DNA of 6,296 bases from positions 1-6,296 of the forward strand of contig CAKTVK010000113.1 in the NCBI GenBank assembly GCA_934623455.1. The letters are read 5' to 3'. The position numbers and the translations under genes are program-made. Origin of the DNA: an uncultured Eggerthellaceae bacterium (lineage in GTDB: Bacteria > Actinomycetota > Coriobacteriia > Coriobacteriales > Eggerthellaceae). The notes under the pieces were generated by a model, which searched no databases, had not been told where the DNA came from, and saw nothing but the letters and a program-made list of their open reading frames with translations. Positions 1-5,036 of this stretch are shown in pieces (position 1 is the first letter of the stretch; each line of letters starts with the position of its first letter).

Positions 1-32
1 GCACAGCCTTCACTTCGTTCTGCAAACCTCCC
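1..32 (-). repeat. Partial, inverted copy of the stem-loop repeat, cut by the window edge
   Basis: Read on the minus strand, this stretch resembles the 5' half of the stem-loops at 301-362 and 400-474. It has GGTTTGC (28-22), then GAAGTGAAGGCTG ending at position 4, where the copy at 400-474 has GGTTTGCGAAGTGG and later TGAAGGCTGCG. The other half would lie left of the window. The match is short and gapped, so this is a tentative third family member. No gene start or end is recognisable here. Confidence 0.3.
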
Positions 33-66
33 TTGAATAAACCCGCATAACCCGGGATCACAAAAA

Positions 67-79
67 CGCTTGCTGAGCG
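67..79. repeat. 13-nt hairpin motif, inverted copy of 488-500
   Basis: CGCT (67-70), a five-base loop and AGCG (76-79) form a small hairpin preceded by five A residues. It is the exact reverse complement of the hairpin at 488-500, which forms the core of the terminator there. Here no T-run follows AGCG on the plus strand. On the minus strand the hairpin is followed by TTTTTG, so it could act as a weak terminator for leftward transcription. Confidence 0.45.
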
Positions 80-96
80 GCTAACGTCTAACTTGC

Positions 97-291
97 AGAG
101 CGGGGTGCGGGGGAAGGCATTCGCAAACGATCTTGCTTTTTGTCGTTATTGTTTATCTGAGCCGCAAGAGCGGGGTGCGGGGGAAGGTTGAGCGAACGTG
201 CGACGCTTTGGATAAGCGCGTTTGCTTACGAGCTGCGGTGAAGCATTATCCAAGCGGAGTCCGTTTGCGAATGCCTTCCCCTGCACCCCGC
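97..291. repeat. Nested inverted and direct repeats (30-nt arms, 29/30 match)
   Basis: Positions 100-129 and 262-291 are reverse complements at 29 of 30 positions. A 21-nt G-rich part of the left arm (97-117) recurs exactly in direct orientation at 167-187, a 70-bp offset. Inside the inverted repeat lies a second perfect one, TTGGATAA (208-215) with TTATCCAA (246-253), extended by CGC/GCG (204-206 with 254-256) around a bulged T207. The whole could extrude as a cruciform or fold as a long RNA hairpin. There is no transposase, no convincing target-site duplication and no credible protein. It looks like a mosaic palindromic repeat (REP/BIME-like or a MITE remnant); the family name is inference. 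Confidence 0.75.
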
Positions 292-300
292 AATGTTTCG

Positions 301-362
301 TGGGGCTCTGCGGAGTGGAGTGAAGGTTGCGAAGCTTCTGAACGTAACTCCGCAGAACCCCA
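301..362. repeat. Stem-loop repeat, copy A
   Basis: The arms 301-316 and 347-362 pair at 15 of 16 positions, with one C306/A357 mismatch. They enclose a 30-nt loop holding the core 321-344, which recurs at 429-452 with a single difference (23 of 24). The core contains the palindrome GAAGCTTC (331-338). The near-perfect stem, and its covariation with copy B, indicate a structured element and not a coding sequence. Function unknown. Confidence 0.75.
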
Positions 363-399
363 TTGTTTCGAAACGCGGGCTAGGCAAGCGGAATGATAC

Positions 400-474
400 T
401 GCGAAAGGGTTTGCGAAGTGGAATGGAATGAAGGCTGCGAAGCTTCTGAACGAAATTTCGCAGAGCCCTTCGCA
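400..474. repeat. Stem-loop repeat, copy B
   Basis: The arms 400-419 and 455-474 form 19 pairs (two are G.T in the plus sense) with single bulges at A404 and G465. The 35-nt loop carries the same 24-nt core as copy A (429-452 against 321-344, offset 108), again with GAAGCTTC (439-446). At least three stem pairs differ from copy A on both sides and still pair: G313-C350 to A416-T458, G302-C361 to A406-T469, and T301-A362 to A405-T470. The terminator-like hairpin at 482-506 follows eight bases later. Confidence 0.75.
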
Positions 475-481
475 TTCTCGT

Positions 482-506
482 AAAAAACGCTCAGCAAGCG
501 TTTTTT
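482..506. terminator. Bidirectional intrinsic terminator
   Basis: Six A, CGCT, the five-base loop CAGCA, AGCG and six T make a 10-bp stem that looks like a Rho-independent terminator on either strand. On the minus strand it lies 7 nt beyond the T-run that follows the closing stem of the 6S-like RNA, so it probably serves as its terminator or backup. On the plus strand it would stop transcription coming through the repeat cluster. Confidence 0.7.
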
Positions 507-512
507 GGCACG

Positions 513-680
513 AAAAAACCTCGCCCCTGGAGAAGGATGAACCCACCTTAAAAAGGTGGGTGCTCGCAGCCGGTTTCATAGCTTTCGTTTCAACGGAAAC
601 GAATCCCTGAATTCGCAGGCGATCTTGAGCTCCCTCATAAACGGCATCGGTCCATCGCATAATAACCAGGAACAAGGCTT
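513..680 (-). ncRNA. ssrS: 6S RNA-like structured RNA
   Basis: A minus-strand RNA from about 680 to 513 (roughly 168 nt, up to 199 nt if it runs to the terminator at 482). Its first bases, AAGCCTTGTTCCTGG (680-666), pair with the 3' end (530-516) in a 15-bp closing stem. Four of these pairs are G.U in the minus-strand RNA and would be A/C mismatches on the plus strand, which fixes the strand. Inside lie a bubble, a 9-bp bulged stem (645-637 with 579-569), an AGCT/AGCT stem (631-628 with 583-580), a CCTG/CAGG hairpin (618-605), a tetraloop hairpin (603-584), and an 8-bp hairpin (560-542) on the 3' side of the bubble. Long closing stem, central bubble and 3' bubble hairpin are the 6S RNA plan, an RNA that mimics an open promoter and binds RNA polymerase holoenzyme. 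As I recall, B. subtilis bsrA (6S-1) also lies near rarA (yrvN). No covariance model was run; another structured RNA remains possible. Confidence 0.62.
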
Positions 681-686
681 GGTTAG

Positions 687-715
687 AGTATAGAAAAAGG
701 AAAAGAGAGATAAAA
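687..715 (-). promoter_or_regulatory. Promoter of the 6S-like RNA
   Basis: Minus strand: TATACT (692-687), a good -10 box (5 of 6 to TATAAT). The seventh base after it is A680, which is also the first base of the RNA's closing stem, so start site and structure agree. With a 17-nt spacer the -35 would be TTTTAT (715-710), a poor match. The spacer is pyrimidine-rich. Confidence 0.55.
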
Positions 716-749
716 GTCTTGACATTTTCGAAAAGTTGATTTGCTGGAG

Positions 750-785
750 TAGGCAAACAAACGTTCGTATGGTACTATGCAACCA
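750..785 (+). promoter_or_regulatory. Extended -10 promoter giving a leaderless rarA mRNA
   Basis: TACTAT (773-778) is preceded by TGG (770-772), an extended -10. TAGGCA (750-755) lies 17 nt upstream and matches TTGACA at 4 of 6. The expected start, about seven bases after the -10, is A785, the A of the rarA ATG. No Shine-Dalgarno sequence precedes that ATG, and no in-frame upstream start is seen between 758 and 785, which fits leaderless translation. This promoter diverges from that of the 6S-like RNA, with start sites about 105 bp apart. Confidence 0.5.
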
Positions 786-2104
786 TGGATACGCTTTTTG
801 AGGAAATAGAGCAACCGCGCGTGACGTTTTCGACTGATGAAAACGCCCCGCTGGCGGTGCGCATGCGCCCGCGTTCCCTGGACGAGTTGGTGGGGCAGAC
901 GGAAGCTGTTGGCCCCGGTAGCTGGCTGCGCAATGCCATCGAAAAAGACAAATTGAGCTCCATCATTTTATATGGGCCAGCTGGCACGGGTAAGACTTCG
1001 CTTGCGCATGTTATTGCGGAAACAACAAAAGCCCAGTTCGTAGAAGTGTCTGCCATTGGTGGCACCGTTTCTGACTTGCGTCGCGAGATTCAGGCCGCGC
1101 AGAAACGCCTTACGTCATTTGGTCAGCGGACCATCCTTTTCGTTGACGAAATCCATCGTTTCAACCGGGGGCAGCAAGATGCGTTGCTTCATGCGGTGGA
1201 AGATCGCGTGGTTGTGCTGGTGGGCGCTACCACGGAAAATCCGTATTTTGAAGTCAATTCTGCTTTGATTTCGCGCTCGCGCATTGTCGAGCTGAAAAGC
1301 TTATCTGACCAGGAAATCTCTGAACTTTTAACGCATGCTCTGCGCGATGAACGCGGCTTAAAAGGCTGCTACGAGCTTTCCTCTGCCGCGCGCGATGCTA
1401 TTGTGCTGCTTGCCGGTGGCGATGGACGTGCTTCGTTGACTACGCTTGAACTTGCCGCGAATCTAGTGGAGCCAGGAACGCCTGATAAGCCAGCGATAAT
1501 CGATGAAGCCCAGGTGGAGCGTGCTGTTCCGAATCGCATGCTGCCGTACGACAAGAACAAGGATATGCATTACGACATCATATCGGCGTTCATTAAATCG
1601 ATGCGCGGGAGTGATCCCGATGCGGCGCTGTATTGGCTGGCGCGCATGATCGAAGGCGGGGAAGATCCGAAGTTTATCGCGCGGCGCATGTTTATTGCCG
1701 CGTCGGAAGATATTGGGAATGCCGACCCCCAGGCGCTTCTTATTGCGGAGGCGGCGTTCAAATCGGCGGAAGTGATTGGGTATCCCGAGTGCCGCATCAA
1801 TTTAGCGCAAGCGGCAATTTACCTTGCCCTTGCGCCGAAAAGCAATGCGGCAGAAGCGGGCATCGATGCGGCCCTTTCGGAAGTTCGCCATGGGCCGCTT
1901 CGTCCTGTTCCTGATCATCTGCGCGATAGGCATCGCCCGGGTTCGGAAGAATATGGCGCGTATCTGTACCCTCACAACTATCCAAAAGGTTGGGTTGAGC
2001 AGCGCTATCTTCCCGAAGGCCTTGAGAAGGGATGCTTTTACCATCCCAGTGACCGCGGGTGGGAATCGTATCGTGCCGATGCCGCCGCGCGCGACCGCGT
2101 GTAA
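785..2104 (+). CDS. rarA: Replication-associated recombination protein A (RarA/MgsA), AAA+ ATPase
   Basis: 439 residues, full length for the family. RarA is a cytosolic tetrameric AAA+ ATPase related to clamp loaders and to eukaryotic WRNIP1; it acts at stalled replication forks and binds SSB. Visible motifs: the N-terminal 'RMRPRSLDELVGQ' block (26-38), Walker A GPAGTGKT (64-71), Walker B ILFVDEIHRFN (117-127), the sensor-1 region GATTENP (147-153), and the SRSR arginine-finger block (163-166). The C-terminal half carries the helical tetramerisation region, including 'IEGGEDPKFIARRM' and 'ASEDIGNADPQAL', and ends with the family's 'HLRDRH...YLYPHNYPKGWVEQRYLP' block. The ATG at 785 is the only plausible start and lacks an SD sequence (see promoter). 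No frameshift or missing motif. Identification is secure; the exact role in this organism is inferred from the family. Confidence 0.96.
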   Translation: MDTLFEEIEQPRVTFSTDENAPLAVRMRPRSLDELVGQTEAVGPGSWLRNAIEKDKLSSIILYGPAGTGKTSLAHVIAETTKAQFVEVSAIGGTVSDLRREIQAAQKRLTSFGQRTILFVDEIHRFNRGQQDALLHAVEDRVVVLVGATTENPYFEVNSALISRSRIVELKSLSDQEISELLTHALRDERGLKGCYELSSAARDAIVLLAGGDGRASLTTLELAANLVEPGTPDKPAIIDEAQVERAVPNRMLPYDKNKDMHYDIISAFIKSMRGSDPDAALYWLARMIEGGEDPKFIARRMFIAASEDIGNADPQALLIAEAAFKSAEVIGYPECRINLAQAAIYLALAPKSNAAEAGIDAALSEVRHGPLRPVPDHLRDRHRPGSEEYGAYLYPHNYPKGWVEQRYLPEGLEKGCFYHPSDRGWESYRADAAARDRV

Positions 2105-2324
2105 CTCTTGCGTGCACGTTGGAGTGCATGGACTCAGGGTACTTCGGTCGAAAAGAACGCTGGCGGGTGGTTCTTGCGAAGGAACGGAGCGCATACGGGG
2201 GAGCGAACCGGTTAGGAAAGAGCGGTGGCCCGGAAATGCGCGCTGCAGGATATGAAACGTTTTTGCAGCAGTTCACAAAAAGGTAAAAGTTTTCTGCGTT
2301 AAACTATGGAAATGACCTGCGTGG
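2105..2324 (+). other. Intergenic spacer with a possible 52-codon ORF and small hairpins
   Basis: The gap between rarA and the next gene holds no recognised gene. From 2128 an ATG opens a 52-codon frame ending at 2286 (product begins MDSGYFGRKERW, ends FLQQFTKR). Its codon use looks ordinary, but the only SD-like GGAG (2121-2124) lies just three bases from the ATG, too close for normal use. Hairpins seen: CGTGCAC/GTGCATG (2111-2130), a GNRA-type hairpin GTTCTT-GCGA-AGGAAC (2170-2185), and GCTGCA/TGCAGC (2242-2269). None is followed by a T-run, so no intrinsic terminator for rarA is evident. It may be a long leader, a small gene, or plain spacer. Confidence 0.3.
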
Positions 2325-2330
2325 TATAGT
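2322..2330 (+). promoter_or_regulatory. Extended -10 promoter for the DUF948-like gene
   Basis: TGG followed by TATAGT (2325-2330) is a near-consensus extended -10 element. The start would fall near 2337, leaving a leader of about 23 nt that contains the AGGAGG ribosome-binding site. No good -35 is found at 16-18 nt spacing, as is tolerated by extended -10 promoters. It may drive the whole downstream set through mltG. Confidence 0.55.
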
Positions 2331-2347
2331 GAAACGACACGTTATTC

Positions 2348-2353
2348 AGGAGG
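2348..2353 (+). promoter_or_regulatory. Strong Shine-Dalgarno site, AGGAGG
   Basis: Perfect AGGAGG six bases before the ATG at 2360. It settles that start and contrasts with rarA, which has no SD. Confidence 0.85.
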
Positions 2354-2359
2354 TTCGAA

Positions 2360-3124
2360 ATGGATATTATGCAAATCCTCAATGTCGCACTACCCGTAGT
2401 GTATGTCCTGGTCGGTTTAGCCCTGATTTGGTTTCTCATTGAGCTTGTTCGTTTTTTGAAAACAACACGTAAGACGGTGGTCGACCTTAAAAAGCAGGTC
2501 GATCCTACGCTTGCTCACGTAGAGACAATCACGGCTTCCCTTGAACCCGTTGTTGCGCGCGTTGATCCCCTGGTGGAGCGCGTGTCGTTGACGGTTGACG
2601 CGGCAAATCTTGAGATTATGCGCGTCGATCAGATCTTGGAAAACGTTACTGACATCACCGAAGGCGTTTCTTCTGCGGTTGATGCCATGGATACCGCCGC
2701 GAACGCTCCTATGAAGTTGGTGAATTCCGCTTCCGAGAAAGTGCGCGGCGTTTTCAAGGCGCGCAAGGCAAGCGATGAATCCATTGCTCTGGGAAATAAG
2801 TCCGAGGACAAGAAAACCCAGCCGCTTCCTTCTGCGAACGGCGCGGTTGCGTCGGAAGCAAAGGAAGGTTGTGGAGCTGCGGCTTCGGCGGTCGCTCCCG
2901 AGGCGGCTGCTGCGGTTTCACCGTTTTCTGTGGAAGACGTTGCTGCACCTGCGGCTGCGGTAGGTGCGACGAGCGATGTTGTCCCCGAGGCCTCTTTCGA
3001 GGTCGTGGAAACTCCTAAAGAGGCAAAGGCTGCTTCGGGCGCTGCTGCCCAAGAAGCGTCCGGCAACGCTGCTGCTCAGGAAAACGGCGACGGCTATTTT
3101 ACCTATACTCCTGCCGAGAAATAG
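2360..3124 (+). CDS. DUF948-like membrane-anchored coiled-coil protein
   Basis: 254 residues. One N-terminal membrane segment (about 6-27, flanked by R31, K34, R37, K38) is followed by an amphipathic, Val/Leu/Asp-rich helical region (about 38-112) with repeated 'VDP' turns (48, 69), matching the DUF948 pattern of a bacterial membrane anchor plus long helix. The remainder (about 135-254) is low-complexity Ala/Glu/Ser/Pro with no fold visible, ending in 'GYFTYTPAEK'. Orientation is probably N-out/C-in by the positive-inside rule. DUF948 proteins are widespread in Gram-positives and have no settled biochemical role; no enzymatic motif is seen. Start is fixed by AGGAGG. The next gene follows after 47 bp with no terminator between, so co-transcription is likely. 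The family assignment is from pattern only. Confidence 0.75.
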   Translation: MDIMQILNVALPVVYVLVGLALIWFLIELVRFLKTTRKTVVDLKKQVDPTLAHVETITASLEPVVARVDPLVERVSLTVDAANLEIMRVDQILENVTDITEGVSSAVDAMDTAANAPMKLVNSASEKVRGVFKARKASDESIALGNKSEDKKTQPLPSANGAVASEAKEGCGAAASAVAPEAAAAVSPFSVEDVAAPAAAVGATSDVVPEASFEVVETPKEAKAASGAAAQEASGNAAAQENGDGYFTYTPAEK

Positions 3125-3171
3125 CAGTAAGCAAGAATAAGAATCCAGCATAATCGGGAAACGATACCGCA

Positions 3172-4605
3172 ATGACTCACGTGGATAGGCACAACTTAAC
3201 ACCGGAAGAGACTGCCGTTTGTGCACGCAGCCGTTTTTTGAACGTTTGGACAACGGTTGGCGTTTTGCTGCTTTTGGCGGCTGTCATATATTTTCTTAAC
3301 GTAATGTCGTTTCCGGTCAGTGTCATTCTTTGGTCGCTGCTTTTCGTTTTCTGTTTGATGGGCTTGGTTGATTGGCTTGAGTCGAAAGGCTTGTCGCGTC
3401 CTTTGGGAACAACGATCGCTTACGTGGTTATGGTTGTCTTTCTGACGGCTTTAGCGCTACTCATGTTCTCGCCCGCGTTGGGTCTGAACGCTCAGTTCTC
3501 CGAGCTTATCAAGAGCATGCCGGTTTATGCGAGCAATTTCATGGGCTGGGCAAATTCGATATATGATACGTTTGGCCACTTCTTTGAAGATGACACGCTG
3601 AAAACATGGCTTTCCGATGCTGCAGCTGCGATTGCCGGCGCGGTAACAAGTTTGTTCGAAGGTGGGGCAACGGGCATTGTTTCAATTGGATCGAGCCTGG
3701 TCAACGGCATAATCGCAATCTGTTTTGCTGTTGTTATTGCGTTTTGGATTCTCATGGAGCTGCCTGCTATCGACCGCGAGGCGCGTCGTTTAGTGGGTCC
3801 GAATCATCGTGAAGGCTACGATCTATTCACCATTACGGTTACGCGCGTGGTGGGCGGCTTTATTAAAGCGACGATTCTGCAATGCCTGTTCATCGGTGCA
3901 GGGTGCGCCGTGCTCTATCTGGTGCTGGATTTGCCCAGTGCGTTGGCATTGGCGGGCATTGCTGCCATCTTCAATATTGTGCCTGTTATCGGTCAATGGA
4001 TTGCGATTGTAGTCGTCAGTATTGTCGGCCTGGTTGTTTCGCCTATGACTGCTCTGATTATCATTATTGGCATGATTGTCATCCAGCAGTTCGTGTATAC
4101 GTTTGTGTCTCCTAAGCTCATGAAGAATTCGGTGGATATCCACCCTATTTTGACGCTCATCATTTTAGTGGTGGGATCGTCTTTGGGTGGTGCCATGGGC
4201 GGCATGGGCGGCTCGATTGTGGGCATGCTTTTGGCTATTCCGGCGGTTGCTATCATGAAATCGCTTTTCGTGTATTACTTCGAGAAGAGCACAGGCAGGC
4301 AGCTTGTTGCCTACGACGGTGTTTTCTTCCAGGGAACTCCTTCGGATGACGGCAGTGTTAACCCCATGGCAGACGCTCTTTCCCCCGCCGATTACGATAA
4401 AGAGCATCAGCTTATCGAGCAGGAACGCATGGAGCGCACGGGCCGTCTTGACCCCATTAGCGCCGATGGTTCGGGTGTGGTTTTGCCGAAGATTGAGCTG
4501 CCGTTTGTAAGACGTTTGCGTTCGGATCAGCTTCCTACTATTGAGGTTTCCAATCCTGATTCAGAAAGCGATTCAAAACAAGATTCGGAAGAGAAAAAGA
4601 AATGA
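3172..4605 (+). CDS. AI-2E family transporter (PerM/YdiK/TqsA-type membrane protein)
   Basis: 477 residues. Hydrophobic segments lie at about 28-44, 47-66, 82-101, 170-195, 228-252, 255-285, 286-310 and 322-366, separated by a long soluble stretch (about 102-168), which is the usual eight-segment AI-2E (UPF0118) plan. Diagnostic blocks: 'FNIVPVIGQWIA' (267-278), 'QQFVYTFVSPKLMKNSVDIHP' region (305-325), and the closing 'GMLLAIPAVAIMKS' (351-364). Members export varied small molecules; the family name comes from E. coli TqsA and does not prove AI-2 transport. Some relatives act as Na+/H+ antiporters. Oddities: a Gly/Met-rich insertion GGAMGGMGGS (339-348) in the last membrane block and a hydrophilic, acidic tail of about 100 residues (378-477). 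The SD is weak. The stop overlaps ruvX by ATGA. Confidence 0.88.
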   Translation: MTHVDRHNLTPEETAVCARSRFLNVWTTVGVLLLLAAVIYFLNVMSFPVSVILWSLLFVFCLMGLVDWLESKGLSRPLGTTIAYVVMVVFLTALALLMFSPALGLNAQFSELIKSMPVYASNFMGWANSIYDTFGHFFEDDTLKTWLSDAAAAIAGAVTSLFEGGATGIVSIGSSLVNGIIAICFAVVIAFWILMELPAIDREARRLVGPNHREGYDLFTITVTRVVGGFIKATILQCLFIGAGCAVLYLVLDLPSALALAGIAAIFNIVPVIGQWIAIVVVSIVGLVVSPMTALIIIIGMIVIQQFVYTFVSPKLMKNSVDIHPILTLIILVVGSSLGGAMGGMGGSIVGMLLAIPAVAIMKSLFVYYFEKSTGRQLVAYDGVFFQGTPSDDGSVNPMADALSPADYDKEHQLIEQERMERTGRLDPISADGSGVVLPKIELPFVRRLRSDQLPTIEVSNPDSESDSKQDSEEKKK

Positions 4606-5036
4606 GAGTTCTTTCCCTTGACATTGGCACGGTGCGCGTAGGCGTTGCGGTATGCGATCCAGCAGAGCGCATTGCCACGCCGGTATGCGTGCTTCCTTCC
4701 GATGAGGTGCGTTCGAATGCGAAATCGTTTCGCCGCCTCTTAGAAGATTGGGAGCCGGAGCTTTTGCTGTGCGGTCTTCCGTATACCATGGCGGGGGAAG
4801 AAGGACCACAGGCAGGTTTCATTCGGGAATTTGCCAGCCAGGTGAGCAAACAGAGCGGCCTTCCCGTTGAATTTACCGATGAGCGTTTGAGTTCTTCGCA
4901 GGCGAAACGTAGTTTGCGTGAAAAGGGCTACTCCGAAAAGGAAATGCGCGGAAAAGTGGATATGATTGCGTCCAGCCTGTTTTTGCAAGCATGGCTTGAT
5001 TCGCGTTGTCCCCTTCGGAAGGATAATATTTCATGA
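4602..5036 (+). CDS. ruvX: RuvX/YqgF, RNase H-fold nuclease (putative pre-16S rRNA nuclease)
   Basis: 144 residues, usual family length. The RNase H-like fold begins with 'LSLDIGTVRVGVAV' carrying catalytic D7. It continues with 'LCGLPYTMAGEEGPQA' (56-71, equivalent to the family's VGLPLNMDGSEG block), 'FTDERLSS' (91-98, with E94), and 'GKVDMIASSLFLQAWLD' (117-133, with D120), giving the expected acidic active-site set. YqgF acts in cytosolic 5' maturation of 16S rRNA; the Holliday-junction resolvase name is historical for many members. The ATG lies inside the ATGA overlap with the transporter stop, so translation is probably coupled. Its own stop overlaps the mltG start in the same way. In many Actinobacteria alaS sits just before ruvX; it does not here. 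Confidence 0.94.
   Translation: MRVLSLDIGTVRVGVAVCDPAERIATPVCVLPSDEVRSNAKSFRRLLEDWEPELLLCGLPYTMAGEEGPQAGFIREFASQVSKQSGLPVEFTDERLSSSQAKRSLREKGYSEKEMRGKVDMIASSLFLQAWLDSRCPLRKDNIS
5017..5023 (+). promoter_or_regulatory. Ribosome-binding site of mltG inside ruvX
   Basis: GGAAGGA, nine bases before the ATG at 5033, within the last codons of ruvX. It supports that start, which overlaps the ruvX stop by four bases (ATGA). Confidence 0.6.

Noticed and set aside
97..187. Possible CRISPR array (two identical 21-nt units 70 bp apart)
   Set aside because: Only two direct units; the third copy is inverted, the spacing is irregular, and there are no cas genes.
542..560. Separate terminator hairpin (CCCACCTT/AAGGTGGG)
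   Set aside because: No T-run follows on either strand; it is better explained as the 3' bubble hairpin of the 6S-like RNA.
293..610. 105-codon plus-strand ORF
   Set aside because: It spans both stem-loops, the terminator and the antisense of the 6S-like RNA; repeat-derived reading frame with no SD.
226..756. 176-codon minus-strand ORF
   Set aside because: It runs through the palindromic repeats and the whole 6S-like RNA; its repeated peptide pieces simply mirror the DNA repeats, and it has no recognisable domain.
2242..2269. Terminator downstream of rarA
   Set aside because: A six-base GCTGCA/TGCAGC stem with a 16-nt loop and no T-run on either strand.
1797..2276. 159-codon minus-strand ORF across the rarA end and spacer
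   Set aside because: Antisense to conserved RarA sequence; open only because stops are scarce in this composition.
2629..3066. 145-codon minus-strand ORF inside the DUF948-like gene
   Set aside because: Antisense shadow of the Ala-rich tail; the sense gene has a perfect RBS and a membrane anchor.
3149..3154. Separate promoter for the AI-2E transporter (CATAAT)
   Set aside because: No -35 or extended -10 support, and the gene follows the upstream one after 47 bp without a terminator.
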